Assembly: GCF_017562075.2 (NCBI RefSeq)
Contig: NC_054082.1
Span: 3,590,550 to 3,654,549 of the forward strand
Source of the DNA: Anopheles merus
Taxonomy: Eukaryota > Arthropoda > Insecta > Diptera > Culicidae
Direction of reading: 5' to 3'
Length of the DNA stretch: 64,000 bases
Shown here: piece by piece, positions 10,301 through 21,129 of the stretch
Position numbering within the stretch: position 1 is the first letter of the stretch
Layout of the letters: each line of letters opens with the position of its first letter
Made by a program: the position numbers and the translations under genes
Notes under the pieces: generated by a model
Databases searched by the model: none
Told to the model about the DNA's origin: nothing
The model's input: the letters and a program-made list of their open reading frames with translations, nothing else

Positions 10301-11317
10301 TGACAAAATCAGGGTTTTAAAGCACCTTCCTGCAGGAAAAGCATGCTTTCTTCACAAAAAACCATCTATTCTATTTGGAAAATTTACTCAATACACACGT
10401 ACTGAGTACTTTGATTCACTTTATTAGCTCTCCCAACAGCACACCGGGTAGGTTGCCAAAAGAAAAACACGAAAAAGTGAAATAAAATTTAATGATGCTT
10501 GAAGGGTACGTACTCTACGCATTTATTTCGATATCCCAATTGATACTATCCCGGCGGCAGGGAGGCCCGGTGCTGTGCCTTTTGCCTTCATTTACGATTT
10601 ATTAAGATAGATATCGCAGTGAAGTGTAGTACGGCTCTAGAAATTGGCCTGCGAATGGATCCGCTTTCGGTGCGAAACGACGGATACTATTGCCGTAACG
10701 CGAACGGGACAGCCGGTGCAGACTCCTTGGTTTTTGGCGCCGCGTTCAGCCAATAAATAAAGTGTAGCAAGGGCTGGAAATGTGTTTTCCCTCCATCCTG
10801 CAGGATCATGAGCGGAAAACGTAGCGCATAAATCTAATTCGTCTTCTCTACCGCCGTACGGGGCTGCCTGGAAGATGGCGCCTCAGGGCGAATGCCCTTT
10901 CTCCTGCGTACAGGTAGCCGTGTTTGTGTTTCCGTCCCTCGACTGGGTGTTGGAAATGGAACTTCGAAACCAAAATCCTTTTCACGCAATACGATACCAA
11001 GACCCAAGACCCTTGTGGAGGCCCGCTGGGTGAGTTGGCTTCTGTTTTCTTCTTCAAATTGGCAAGTCAGCTAGCCAATTTCAGAGCAAGCATGCCCCCT
11101 TTGGCCACCGTTAGTGGCAATCCAATCGTGAAATGATTCCTTGCGGCTTTACCGTCACCGGTAAACCGATGTCCTGCTGTTTCGTGCGCGTTTCGCGACC
11201 AGTTTCCGGGCCCATCCCAGTTCCGTTTCGGAAATTGCGCCACCGAGCAGCCAGCGGAAAAAACCGCCGGACGTGAGGAGACATTTCGCACGTGCTAATG
11301 TGGTAGAAGTAGCCAAT

Positions 11318-12088
11318 TTAAGAACCATGCCCTACAGCCGGGCTCCTGCTCCTGGGAGTCGGGGAAGGAACTCTGAGGATAGTGCGAGTTACGACGGCCG
11401 AACTTCTTGACGGGCGGAAGACAGCAGGAACACATTTCCACCAAGAAGTCTGTTTTATTTCCGTCTCGACGGGCGTCACCTTTCGGGCGATGCCGTGCGG
11501 GCCCTGTTCCGGGTAGGTGTGGATATTTTCGGCATCCATAATTGGCCCATATCCATGGCAAAATTGACGATATTTTTCATCCCGCTGCCACTGTGTGAGG
11601 TTCCAGTAGGTTCCGGGAGATCCTCTCGAAGAGGATTGTTTTTCAACGGAAGTGGAAATTGGACGCACGTACTGTTTGTTCTTGGCTTTTTGGGTCAGGG
11701 CAGGGAGTTGTTTGTTTGTGGCCGCTCGATTTGCTGCCGAGGAATGTGCCGCTCGGTGGCGTCCCACAAAAGCGAGGGAATTGATTCTCGATGCCTTCTG
11801 AAGATGTTTCTGAAGTCGTTTCAATATTGTGTTCATATCGTTTACGCAAAAGTGGCGTCTAGCTGTACCGTAAAGATGACATTTATCGGGAAACCTTTGG
11901 CAGGCGTAGGCTGTTGTTTCTCTCCCTTCAGGAAAAGTGAGTAATTTTATCCTGCTGGACGTACTACGCAATAACTTTCCCCTCTTATTGTGTGGTTGGG
12001 AATATCTCCCTTTAACAGAGCACGAAACGGTGTCCTGGAATAAGGTTACATTCGAAGAATGTCCTATTCCATCGCACAGTCTGGACAT
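11318..12088 (-). CDS. long antisense open frame, 256 codons, doubtful
   Basis: A minus-strand frame opens with ATG at 12086-12088 and runs 256 codons. The middle part (NLTQWQRDEKYRQFCHGYG) is not low-complexity. There is no signal peptide, membrane segment, known motif, poly(A) hexamer or splice pair. The opposite strand is also open over 149 codons (11495-11944) and, in another frame, over 54 codons after the acceptor at 11931, so the locus is simply stop-poor. A gene remains possible but unlikely. Confidence 0.12.
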   Translation of the reverse strand: MSRLCDGIGHSSNVTLFQDTVSCSVKGRYSQPHNKRGKLLRSTSSRIKLLTFPEGRETTAYACQRFPDKCHLYGTARRHFCVNDMNTILKRLQKHLQKASRINSLAFVGRHRAAHSSAANRAATNKQLPALTQKAKNKQYVRPISTSVEKQSSSRGSPGTYWNLTQWQRDEKYRQFCHGYGPIMDAENIHTYPEQGPHGIARKVTPVETEIKQTSWWKCVPAVFRPSRSSAVVTRTILRVPSPTPRSRSPAVGHGS

Positions 12089-15000
12089 GACTGCGTGACC
12101 ACTTGTCTAATGGAATTCAGCCGTTATTGGGTGTGAAGTGTGTGCTGATTTGTGTCGCAGACGTTGCCATTTCTTGCTGCGTTGTGATCGATAAAAGTCG
12201 TAAAGTACGGCTGAAAGTAGTTGGAGAGATGCTGGATAAATAGGAGGAATATTCATTGGAAGTTTCAAGGAAAAACGCATTAATTACACATGTTGTTGGA
12301 ATAATTTATTAAGTTTTGTGATGAGCTTAGATGTTTCTACTGATAAAAGAGAGAAAACTATTTAAATTAAATGCCAAAATGCGCCACAGCAATCACACGT
12401 AAACTACAAAGCAACGAAGAAGCTCCATATCCTATTCCGATCCGATGTTCAATCGTTTCTTTGCCGTTCAAAAATCGCATCGAAATTAGATTAATTGCCT
12501 GCTCCATGTTCCGAACTTGCGAGCCAATCCGAAAGTCTCACTCGAACCGTTAACACACATGAGCGACCCATAACCGTCCAATTCACGCACAAACCACCCC
12601 AAAGCAGTGGTGTGGCTATTCGAATTCAAAAATGGCATCGGGGGCACGAGCATCCGGGCGGGCACGACTTCGGCAGCGATTATGGTGCAGCATCTCGCCT
12701 GGCCGCAGCTCCCCTCTAAAGCCCGCGCACAGCGAAAACGCTGCATCGTTTTCAAGGTTATTATGCTAATTGAGGATGTTTTGCCAACAAGGGGTCGTGT
12801 TTTTTGGGGGAGATCTTGTTCAGCTGAGTGCGAGAAGGTAAAGACAACAGAGAGATACACGGACAGTCCCGTTTTTTTGTACCATTGCACCCAATTCAAG
12901 CAGAAGAGGGATGGTCGTTGTGTGCGTGCGTTTTTGCTTAAGCTGTCTTGTACACCCTCAGCCGGTGGTGCGTTCTCTCACGACTGATGAAAATTTTATT
13001 TTCCTGTCGAATTAAAAACGCAAAGAGTTTCCACATTTTATCGGAACCGCTTTGTGCGGCGTGTTGAGTTCGGAGTGTTGAGAGGCAGAGCTGAGTAGTT
13101 GGGTAGGTATCTATCGACAAACTACTCGTTACCTGCCACTGGGTACTGGGGGGGTTCGGAGGTGGAAAATTGAATTCTCCGCTGCCGTGCCGTGACGGCT
13201 ACCGGGGCCCGGGTTGTGTCGATTGGTGGGTGATTTTCCGATGGAATTGCTGTCATTAGCTGGGAGAGATTTTTTTGGCGCTTTTGCAAACTACACACAG
13301 CTACACACGGCGCAGGTTGTGGGGGAAGGAGGGGGAGGTTTGTTTTTAGTTTTCTCCTGCCGGAACATGGAACATGATTGCATGCGTTTTCTTTTGCCAT
13401 ATTTTATGGTGGCCTGGGATGGGATATTCGGGCGTTGGGGTAATTTATAAGCTTTCAATTAATTAAGGATGCGTTACGGTTCATAGGGTTGCCAGAGGGG
13501 TGGTGATCGCCAGATGGGGCTGCGCGTTTTTGTGGCATCTTCTTTCACCTGCTGCTGGCAGAGGCGCTTCGGCACTGTGTGTACGTGTGTGTGTCCCAGA
13601 TAAGAGGCGTAGGAAGAGTTGGTTGGCCGTAAAGTTTTATGGGTCAATCCAATACATTGGAGGAGCATTGCATGGATCAATGACTGGGTGGAAGGCAGCA
13701 GAGGCTTAGGAAGGACTTAAAAATAAACAGACACACTGCTCACGATACCGACTTGTTTGTTTTTAATAGTGACAGACGCAAGAGCAAACACTGAGGCAGA
13801 TAATGAATTTAATGATCACTCTTACATGCAACTGTGGAAAAATCGATAAACTGCTGTGTGTCATCTGAACAGGGTCGCTGACGGAGAAATAGGACGTTCG
13901 CCCGGGTGGTACTATCGAGCTGGTCATTAAACACACACTAAGCTTGATTGAGTGGTACACTAAATTATATGCTTCATCTGTACCGCTCACCATCGCAGCT
14001 TTATTATTTGTATTGATTTTTATCAAATAATTCAATTGATTGGCACCTCTTGCTGCGGAGTACAGAGTACGGAAGCTAATCCTAATTAGGAGTGGCTCAA
14101 CTTTACAGCTTCCCCCTCCTCATCAGCCCTGCATCGGCCCTTGCGCATTGTGCTGTGGTCACCCTATCGGTGACGTCTTCCCTCGTGCCAATGCAGAACG
14201 CTCAATGCTGGCGATTTTCCCATCCACAAGCAGCGTACCTTGGCTGCCGCGCGTTTTCCATTAAGCTGCTCTTTAATTTTACGACCAATCGCGGCGTAAC
14301 AAGCTGTCTTGTTATGAACCGTGGAAGAAGCGCTTTTTCTCTCGATGATGATGATGACGACGATGTTGGGTTTAGTGCTTGCGCGGTCTCAGATTGGTAT
14401 CTAATAAAAACCGAATTCAATCTCGCTTCTGTACCGAGTGGTGGAGCGGTTCAATCCTCAAACCCTTGAGATGAGGTGCTACGTAACGCGCAAGGCTTGC
14501 GATGCGCTGTCACTTTTGACCTAGTGACAGTTTGTCGTGCATCTTTATCTTGGAAACTATCACTGAAAACACACACACAACACACGGATGCCTTTGGAGT
14601 GCACTTTTCCACCGATCTGCTATTGTCATCCCAGGTGGGGAGACGACTGGGTGATAAAGTAGGCCCTGGAAAGCAAATGGAGCCGCCGTAGCGAGTGATT
14701 TGAATGGTTCACTGATTGACACGATGTGTGCGGGGCTTGCTCGTTCCTGCAGCGGCACAATAATTGAAGGCGCACAGGGATGAAGCCCAACAAGTGCCAC
14801 TGGGCGGCACTGGGTGGAAAAGTAAGGCATGGCCCAGTTGTGGTTCCGGACGGAATTCCAGCACCAACGCTCGGCACGAGGACATCGATGCGCGCGGCAG
14901 GTGTAGCTGCTCGTAATTGAATTGTGCACCTGTGTGAGCCGGATAGGCTACCGTGAAGCTTATACTGCGGTTTCTGTTTCGGTTTCGGAAGTCCCGCAAC

Positions 15001-16760
15001 GGGGCACTGCTTTTCCGACTGTATAGGTTTCTAATTCCGTTGTGACGTGGTGGTGGTGTGGGGCATCGATGGCGTCGCAAACAGAAGCAATCAATCACCG
15101 ACCTTGCAAGACTCGGCGCTGGGTTGTGTGTGGATTGTCTAGTGTGTGAAGGTGATAGGCAACGCTGGTAACTTTCACTATCTCTCCCGTGCCGGCGAAC
15201 ACTCCCCAAACAACGTCTCGAACGGTTGGGGGGCTTTTCTGGGAACCAGGATCTAGCGAGACGTTGGTGGATCTCACTTTTGCTTATCTGCTTATCGCAC
15301 CGGACACCGGAGTCGGGTTCTGCTCGTTGAAGGCATCCATTTTTGGCCATCAGGCCCGCAGGGACATCCCTTTGATGCCCTCCCCGCTGGAGCAACTCCC
15401 CAGCATCTTCTGGAGAAGCCAGCATGCCGTGACTGCGCAAACTGTGGCGTTGGAATTTAGATAGCGAACGACGAAACGACATCTACGCGCGTGAGCGTGA
15501 TCACGGAAGGAAGTACCACCACCACCGGCATCTCGTTCGCGATAGCGCGATGTTCGTGCCGCGAGCCCCAGAAGGAGAAGGTGTCTTAACCCTTCAATTT
15601 TGTTTGCATTCACGCCAGCGCTCGAAACGCGCCCGGCGAGGTTTGTAGCAATCAAAACATAAATAATGCAGACAATCTCGCCCTCTCTCGTTTGAACCGC
15701 GTGGCGTAGGGTGGTCGGGGGTTGGCGCTGTCATTAATCATTTTGCGAATTTTTCCTCCAGGGGTAAAACAATATAATGTGGCCGTGCTCCTCCTTCTCC
15801 CGTAGCTTCCCACCTTCCAGCAATGTTGTGTGAAAAGCGGCACTTGCTGTTTTATTTTAGTTTCGGCTATGCTTTGGACCAAACTCTTCATGGCGTCGCA
15901 TTCCTCTGAAGCCGGGATGCCCACCACCAAGCGGACCGAGTGTCCTGGGGCGGCTGTTTTTCGATTGGTTTCCGGTTTTGTTGACGGTCGCCCTGTGAGG
16001 AGCACGAACATTTTTCGAAAACGAAAGTTGCTGTACAAATTGGAGTTGCTGGAGCATCGGGGTCTTGTGCGGGTACGGGCTAATTTTTGGGATCACTTAA
16101 ACAAACTGGCGAGTGAATCTTTTCGCTTTGGAAAGTGAAACTGAATTAGGCTTTTATCTCTTACTTTGTTTAAACTATACGGGCGATGAGCGCTGGCGTG
16201 GGGATCGATTCACCTTATCAGCCGATTGATCTATCGCTCTTCAATCAGTCAACACTTTCCACGCAGCATTAGCTGGTGTGTCGGTGATGTGTATCGAAGC
16301 GATGCCTTGCAGGAATGGAACTGGTTTCATTAATCTTTCCCACCTTCAAGGGGAGTGTGTCGGAGATTGGATGTGTCCCAACCTCAGTCAGACTTTACTA
16401 CTTTGTTAATTTAAAAGGGAAAGGCCTGGATCTCAGCGAGGGAGACAAGAAAGCTGTCAAGAAATTTGATTCATTCTAAACGCATCACGGGAAATGCCAC
16501 CTAGTCACCTCACTGAATGAATGAAATCTCCCATCTCCATGCACTTTTACACTTGTTCCCTTCTCCGTGCCACTGATCGTGACTTCCAGAAGTGTCTGGC
16601 GGTGATCCGACGAGTACCCTTCGATGTCACGAACTTGGAGAAACTCAAACCAAGCATCGTACCCCCGGTGGTGCGTCTCATTGCACGCCCTGCGGAAGAC
16701 CACAGAGGTAAGCGGTTTTGTCATCACGCAAAAACCCCGAGAAAGCATCACTGGATCCAA

Positions 16761-17279
16761 TCATCCAATCATTGGCTGAGAAGATGGTGAAGGTGCCTTT
16801 CTTACCGTCCACACCCTTTCGGTCGTCCGGCCGGGCGGTGGCAGCGGTGGCTGTATGCAAATTATGCTATGCTTTCTATTTTTTGACACTTTCTTTTCAT
16901 TCGTTACGTCCTCGTCGGGTGTGATCGGATGGCGCTCGGGCAGCGGCGAGCTAGCTGCCAGTGCAGTGAGGGATGGACGCTCGGCTCGAGGTCGTTTGGA
17001 AGTGATGCCGGCAAACGGATTATGCACCCGGGCATCCGGTGTGGGTCCGGTTATGCGAGTACGGGTTGCGCGCCATCGAACCAGTTCCGCTTCGGTTTGT
17101 CCGGTTTTGTCGTCCGGTGGCCGTCTGTGTTTTTTTAATGCTCGTTCGATCCGGTTTTCCAACGATCGAAAGATGACAGTATTACGCAAACACATCGCGA
17201 CTGCATAAGACGCGACAACTAATCGCGCGGCAGGGCGGAGTTGTCCGATCAAAGGGCGTGATGAAAGGAACATGTCCAT
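16761..17279 (-). CDS. antisense open frame with internal donor, 172 codons, doubtful
   Basis: A minus-strand ATG at 17277-17279 opens 172 codons in the most GC-rich part of this interval. A strong donor GACG|GTAAGA occurs after about codon 158, so the frame could be a first coding exon. The protein is Arg/Pro-rich with a short basic helix-like segment (SLENRIERALKKHRRPPDD). No family is recognised. About 57% of the counted codons end in G or C, only slightly above background. Confidence 0.15.
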   Translation of the reverse strand: MDMFLSSRPLIGQLRPAARLVVASYAVAMCLRNTVIFRSLENRIERALKKHRRPPDDKTGQTEAELVRWRATRTRITGPTPDARVHNPFAGITSKRPRAERPSLTALAASSPLPERHPITPDEDVTNEKKVSKNRKHSIICIQPPLPPPGRTTERVWTVRKAPSPSSQPMIG

Positions 17280-18019
17280 TTGGAATGCTCTCCGACAGGA
17301 GCTGGGGGAGGGGGGGGGGGGACCGACGACTCACATTGGAGTGGCGTGAAAATGTACTGAAATTTGATAAGCGATAGTCGTTTTCCATTACGCGCGACGA
17401 GGTGTTGTTGTTTTCGTGCCACCGAATCGGCCATCCCGCCGACCGCCATTTGCTACGTTGATTAACGAGCATGAGATTTCATGTCCATTTATGCGCTCTT
17501 TGTCTTGGCTTTCCCGGAACTGGATGGTACACAATTGGGGAGGGGGATGAAATATGTTCTACTAATTGGATTCCACGCTACCAGTACCGTCCACCCGAGG
17601 CCGGCCGTGCTCTCCAATGCTGCTCCGTCTCGTGAGTAAAGAAGGGAGTGAAAAATGATTCGTCAACTGATTAGAAATTCAAATTGCGCTCCACGTGGTG
17701 TAAACAATTAAACGATGGTGTTTGTGTTTCGTTGTTGCCGGCGTCGAAATTGGGGGAAATGTACTTTATGGGATGCAGGAGTGGCGTGAAAGTGAATGAA
17801 TGTTAAGTAAGTTTGATAAAGGCGCGGTAGGTGATCTTTCTCACAGATGGCGTTGCTGTGGTACGATCAAGTAGGAGGACACTGGTACCGAGAACCAGCA
17901 ACAAGCAGTAACAAAACTCAAAAACAATTCCCCTGTTGTTGTGAGATCCTGCTCTGCCTTACATTGTTGTTGGTCCAGTAGTACACGAACTCAATTATAG
18001 TCGTACAAGATATCGGGCC

Positions 18020-18026
18020 TATAAAA
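18020..18026 (+). promoter_or_regulatory. TATA box candidate
   Basis: CCTATAAAATC is a good TATA match 105 bp before the ATG at 18132. No initiator sits at the usual 28-32 bp spacing (the nearest CAGT is 42 bp away), so the promoter call is weak. Confidence 0.2.
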
Positions 18027-18131
18027 TCTCATACTTTTCCGTCGTGTTTATCTTTTCGGGCAGTGAGTGTGTGTGTGCTTTTTTTATCTCATTTTATGTT
18101 CCATTTTTAGCCGTAAAGGGTTGATTGAAGG

Positions 18132-18347
18132 ATGCAGAAGGTTATTATGCGACAGAAGCACGAAAACCGACGCCGTCGTGATGCCACAGGTATCAGAGAG
18201 CAGCCGAGCCAGATGCAGCAGATAGAGGGGCCAAGCAAAAGTCGACACTCGGTGGTCAATCTCCCCAACGGGGCTCTCGCGTTAATACCGGTTGATAACT
18301 GGTTCTGTGGTAAACTCATTGCATTGCAGTTAAGTCGGCAAAATTAA
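18132..18347 (+). CDS. candidate small basic protein or coding exon, 71 codons
   Basis: ATG at 18132 has A at -3, and an in-frame TGA lies just upstream, so the start is well defined. The segment follows a strong 3' splice site (pyrimidine-rich tract ending TTTTTAG at 18110). The frame gives a basic N-terminus (KHENRRRRDATG) followed by a Gln/Ser-rich and then a hydrophobic part (VVNLPNGALALIPV). About 63% of the first 56 codons end in G or C, above the 45-50% of neighbouring frames. A donor-like TGTG|GTAAAC occurs at 18309, and AATAAA follows at 18600. It is either a short single-exon gene or an internal exon of the + strand unit. No family is recognised. Confidence 0.25.
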   Translation: MQKVIMRQKHENRRRRDATGIREQPSQMQQIEGPSKSRHSVVNLPNGALALIPVDNWFCGKLIALQLSRQN

Positions 18348-18599
18348 CCACTTACACAGAGGGAAGAAGTAAGCGAGCGATGAGCGACGGGAAAAAGGGG
18401 GCAAAGAGATCGTCGAACAAAACTGCACGCGATTCCCGTTCTCTGTCCGGCTATCAAGAAAAGGGATGTTAAATATTAAGGTCACTTAATACGAATTTCT
18501 GCACCAACACACAGAGTGTCTTGTCGTCTTTTCGGCTTTTCCCTTGGCTTCCTCCCGAAAGGTCGAACAATTAACACACCGTATGGTTTTGGAGTGTGA

Positions 18600-18605
18600 A
18601 ATAAA
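18600..18605 (+). terminator. poly(A) hexamer after the 18132 frame
   Basis: AATAAA lies 253 bp after the stop of the small frame at 18132-18347. It could end a short transcript, but isolated hexamers also occur by chance every few kilobases. Confidence 0.2.
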
Positions 18606-18619
18606 TTACAACCATACCG

Positions 18620-20430
18620 GCTGGTCGAAGAAGTTGTACGCCTCTCGCCAGAATGTAAATCGAAGTGTTTTTCCCCTCCGTTCAGGTGCGGGAAAGGCGA
18701 AAGAGATACGACCATGTGTGTGTGTGCGGGTTTAACCTTGGCTCGAGGCACAAGCCGAGGCCCGGCATAGAATTGGGACAGACAAGAGTGACAGCGCATT
18801 TCGTCGGTGCGTACGCGTATGTTGGGCTTTATTTTCCATGGCTTTAAAAAAGCATCGGTTGCAACAGGCTTGTTGCAATCGTGTGCTACAAGTTCCCTTC
18901 ACTCGCTCCTGGCTGGGCGCTTTTTGTTTTTGATAGGCAACGAATTGCTTCGGATTGTGGAATTGCACCCCGAAAATGCCCCCTGTGCTCGAATTTCGGC
19001 CACCCGAATGTCATAAAACGCCCGTTACTAAATGATTCGGCAGTGGTGTGTGAACAGAGTGCCTCGCCTTTAGCTCCAATGCGTCTCGCATGACCTTCGA
19101 TCGTCCTCGTTTGAGGCGTCGGTATGGAAATTGCTGTTCTACTGTTCCACGCTATATTATCGATGAAGATAACTGATGATGATACGCATAATGATAACGA
19201 GATCGACAATCAAGCGACGGTTCTGATTGTCTGTTTGTTGTTGGCTCCCATGTTAAGTTCATCACAGTGGCGTGAGTGGCACCAAATGTCGGGCTGCCTT
19301 CTGCGGTCGCTCGCCCATTCTCCTGATTGCGGTTACGCATTTCATTTTTGAATGTTTTCTTGGTATGTAATTCCGTCGTGGATTTTGGTTTTTTTTGCGT
19401 GGTTGACAGAGGGAACATTTTTGCCAACTTCCTGGTGGAGAGAAATTTTGCCAAAATGTTGCTTCGACCGGGACTCGGTTTAAGTATGTAAATAATTGGG
19501 TGGATGGTATTGTATGCCTCATCGTGCCCATGTTGTGGCTTCGCCGGATGATGTTGACGTAGTTTGATGCTTTCCGGTTCCCTAAACGATGCTCATCTTG
19601 CTGAATGTGGCGTATTTGTTATTGTGCAGGCATTCATTCTATTCCTGTGCCATGTTTGAAATGCTCATCATTAGAGGAAGTTTGTCATTTTTATGTTTAT
19701 GTTGAAATTGTGCTGCGAAAATTGCATTATTGTGTATTTCTTGCAAACTCAATAGGAAGTTTGTATTTTGGGAAGTATATAAGTATATTTCAGTAATTTT
19801 ACATGAAAACTCTCTCTTGCCTATTTTGCATTGATTTGTTTTGGCTTGCTGGTTCATCCACGCTACTAAACTGCAAACGTAACCTTAACTTCCCTCGCCA
19901 AACGGCCACCTCGCTCACACTAGCCAAGCTGGGCGGTGGGCATTGGGCCACAAACGGTAACTGCACGGCCTGTGCCGCTTGCACGAGTATGTGTTAATGC
20001 TGCAGGTCAAATTCCAATTAGTGGGGGAAAAACGAAACGTATTGACACTGCCTCGCACAGCGATTACGATTTCTGCCGACCGTGCATGAATTCTTTGCCG
20101 TTTTCTGTGTGTGTTTTTTGGCCTGTTTTGTGTTTGCCACTAATGTTGCCTCACCTGGGCGAATTAACTTCAAAAGCCGCCCACCGCAGAAGGAGAGAAA
20201 GAGCAACTCCCAAAAAAGAAAACCCCTGGAGCAGCACCGTGTGTCATTATCGATTTGATGTTGCCCAATTATCGACGGTTCCAAATTTGATTACCGTCGC
20301 GGTGCGTTGACTTCCAATGTTTCCCTCCTGGCCCTGGCTGCGGGCACACGCACACAAGCCGGGTAGGGTCGGGTGTGGACTAATAACGTTTAGCAATTTT
20401 TGGTCCAAGCAGGCTGGCTTTTGGGCTGGC
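18620..20430. other. non-coding DNA
   Basis: No gene supported. It contains a compact hairpin at 18851-18888, and a 64-codon frame at 19803-19997 that begins with a hydrophobic stretch and ends Cys-rich but has no supporting signals. An acceptor-like TTGTTATTGTGCAG lies at about 19628 with no partner exon. Confidence 0.5.
18851..18888. repeat. imperfect inverted repeat
   Basis: GGTTGCAACA and TGTTGCAATC arms around a 4-base loop, extendable with mismatches to about 16 pairs. Too short for a microRNA precursor. Confidence 0.5.
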
Positions 20431-20433
20431 TTG

Positions 20434-20495
20434 TATATAAGCTGCTGCTGCTGCTGAATTTCACCACCATCTTGATTATTACGAGCGGCAGGTTC
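20434..20495 (+). promoter_or_regulatory. candidate TATA promoter
   Basis: TATATAAG (20434-20441) lies 29 bp before a TCACCA initiator-like sequence (A at 20463). GGTTC, fitting the downstream promoter element pattern RGWYV, starts at +29, one base off the canonical position. A (GCT)5 run separates TATA and initiator. The combination is better than expected for random DNA, but the initiator is imperfect. Confidence 0.35.
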
Positions 20496-20568
20496 GTGGC
20501 AGCATAAGCCTGCTTAGCGTCGCACATTTCGTCCACCCAGGAGGGTGACTAGGGCATGTGTTTTAAAC

Positions 20569-20590
20569 ATTAGATTAGCATTAATCTAAT
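20569..20590. promoter_or_regulatory. perfect inverted pair of homeodomain-type sites
   Basis: ATTAGATTA and TAATCTAAT are exact 9-bp reverse complements separated by 4 bases. Each arm contains TAATCT, a site type bound by K50 homeodomain proteins (Bicoid/Otd class), plus a plain TAAT core. Function inferred. Confidence 0.4.
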
Positions 20591-20591
20591 T

Positions 20592-20837
20592 ATGGAGCTT
20601 TCTCCGCAAGCCAAGCGGCAGTGTCACTGGCTTCTTTTCCCACTAATCGCCCCGCAGGTCGGCGACCTGCTGCTGCAGCCCGCCGATTGCAAAGGGGCGC
20701 ACATTTTCGGGTGTCCCGAGCCACTGCCGGCGAGGAACTACATCGGGCCATCAACCGGCCAAGTTGCGGTGTGGGGGGTGATTTTGAGCCTAAAAGTATC
20801 TTACCCGAAAAGACTTGCCTTCTCGTGCAAGCCGTGA
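20592..20837 (+). CDS. candidate small protein, 81 codons
   Basis: ATG at 20592 lies about 130 bp downstream of the candidate TATA promoter at 20434. The frame runs 81 codons to TGA. By hand count about 56 of 81 codons (69%) end in G or C, clearly above the 45-50% of most frames in this stretch and in the direction of mosquito coding genes. The protein has a hydrophobic/Leu segment near the start (WLLFPLIAPQVGDLLLQP), several Cys residues and a basic tail. No signal peptide is obvious and no family is recognised. AATAAA at 21109 could end the transcript. A 222-codon frame on the opposite strand overlaps it. Confidence 0.3.
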   Translation: MELSPQAKRQCHWLLFPLIAPQVGDLLLQPADCKGAHIFGCPEPLPARNYIGPSTGQVAVWGVILSLKVSYPKRLAFSCKP

Positions 20838-21108
20838 ACTCCGTGAACGGGTTTAACGTTAAAAGCTCGCTGCTCGAGCCCTTCCATGTGTCCGCATTCC
20901 CTAGCTCGCGCGGGTATGCTAATGGGCCGTGAAGAGAGACAATATCGTAAATTGGAAGGATTAAAGTTCCTGTTCGTACGGTATAGCACCAGATATCTCG
21001 CTTGGTGAAGAACAAATGCTGTGTCAATATACGGCGGGCGGATGGGCGGAACAGAAGAAGGTCGTGTGTCGTTAAAAGATGCGGATGATGCGCTCGAAAA
21101 ACTTCTCC

Positions 21109-21114
21109 AATAAA
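21109..21114 (+). terminator. poly(A) hexamer after the 20592 frame
   Basis: AATAAA lies 272 bp after the stop of the 81-codon frame. With the TATA box at 20434 it would delimit a transcript of about 650 nt. Confidence 0.25.
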
Positions 21115-21129
21115 ATGTACCACCCGTCC

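Larger units (their letters stand above)
7362..17990. other. probable intron / non-coding DNA
   Basis: No convincing gene. Isolated splice-like signals occur: minus donor GTT|GTAAGT at about 7936, plus donor TGG|GTGAGT at about 11031, and a plus acceptor with a good pyrimidine tract at 11931. A C11 run lies at 9614-9624, a short (GAT) run at 14345, and a G12 run at 17310-17321. Long open frames at 11318-12088 (minus), 14709-15482 (minus) and 16761-17279 (minus) are Arg/Ser-rich or lack supporting signals. Confidence 0.5.

Noticed and set aside
14709..15482. Minus-strand open frame of 257 codons
   Set aside because: Product is extremely rich in Arg, Ser, His and Pro, with no ordered segment, splice pair or poly(A) site. 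It looks like a stop-poor chance frame.
18851..18888. Hairpin considered as a microRNA precursor
   Set aside because: Stem under 20 pairs with a 4-base loop, and neither arm matches a known insect microRNA seed I could recall.
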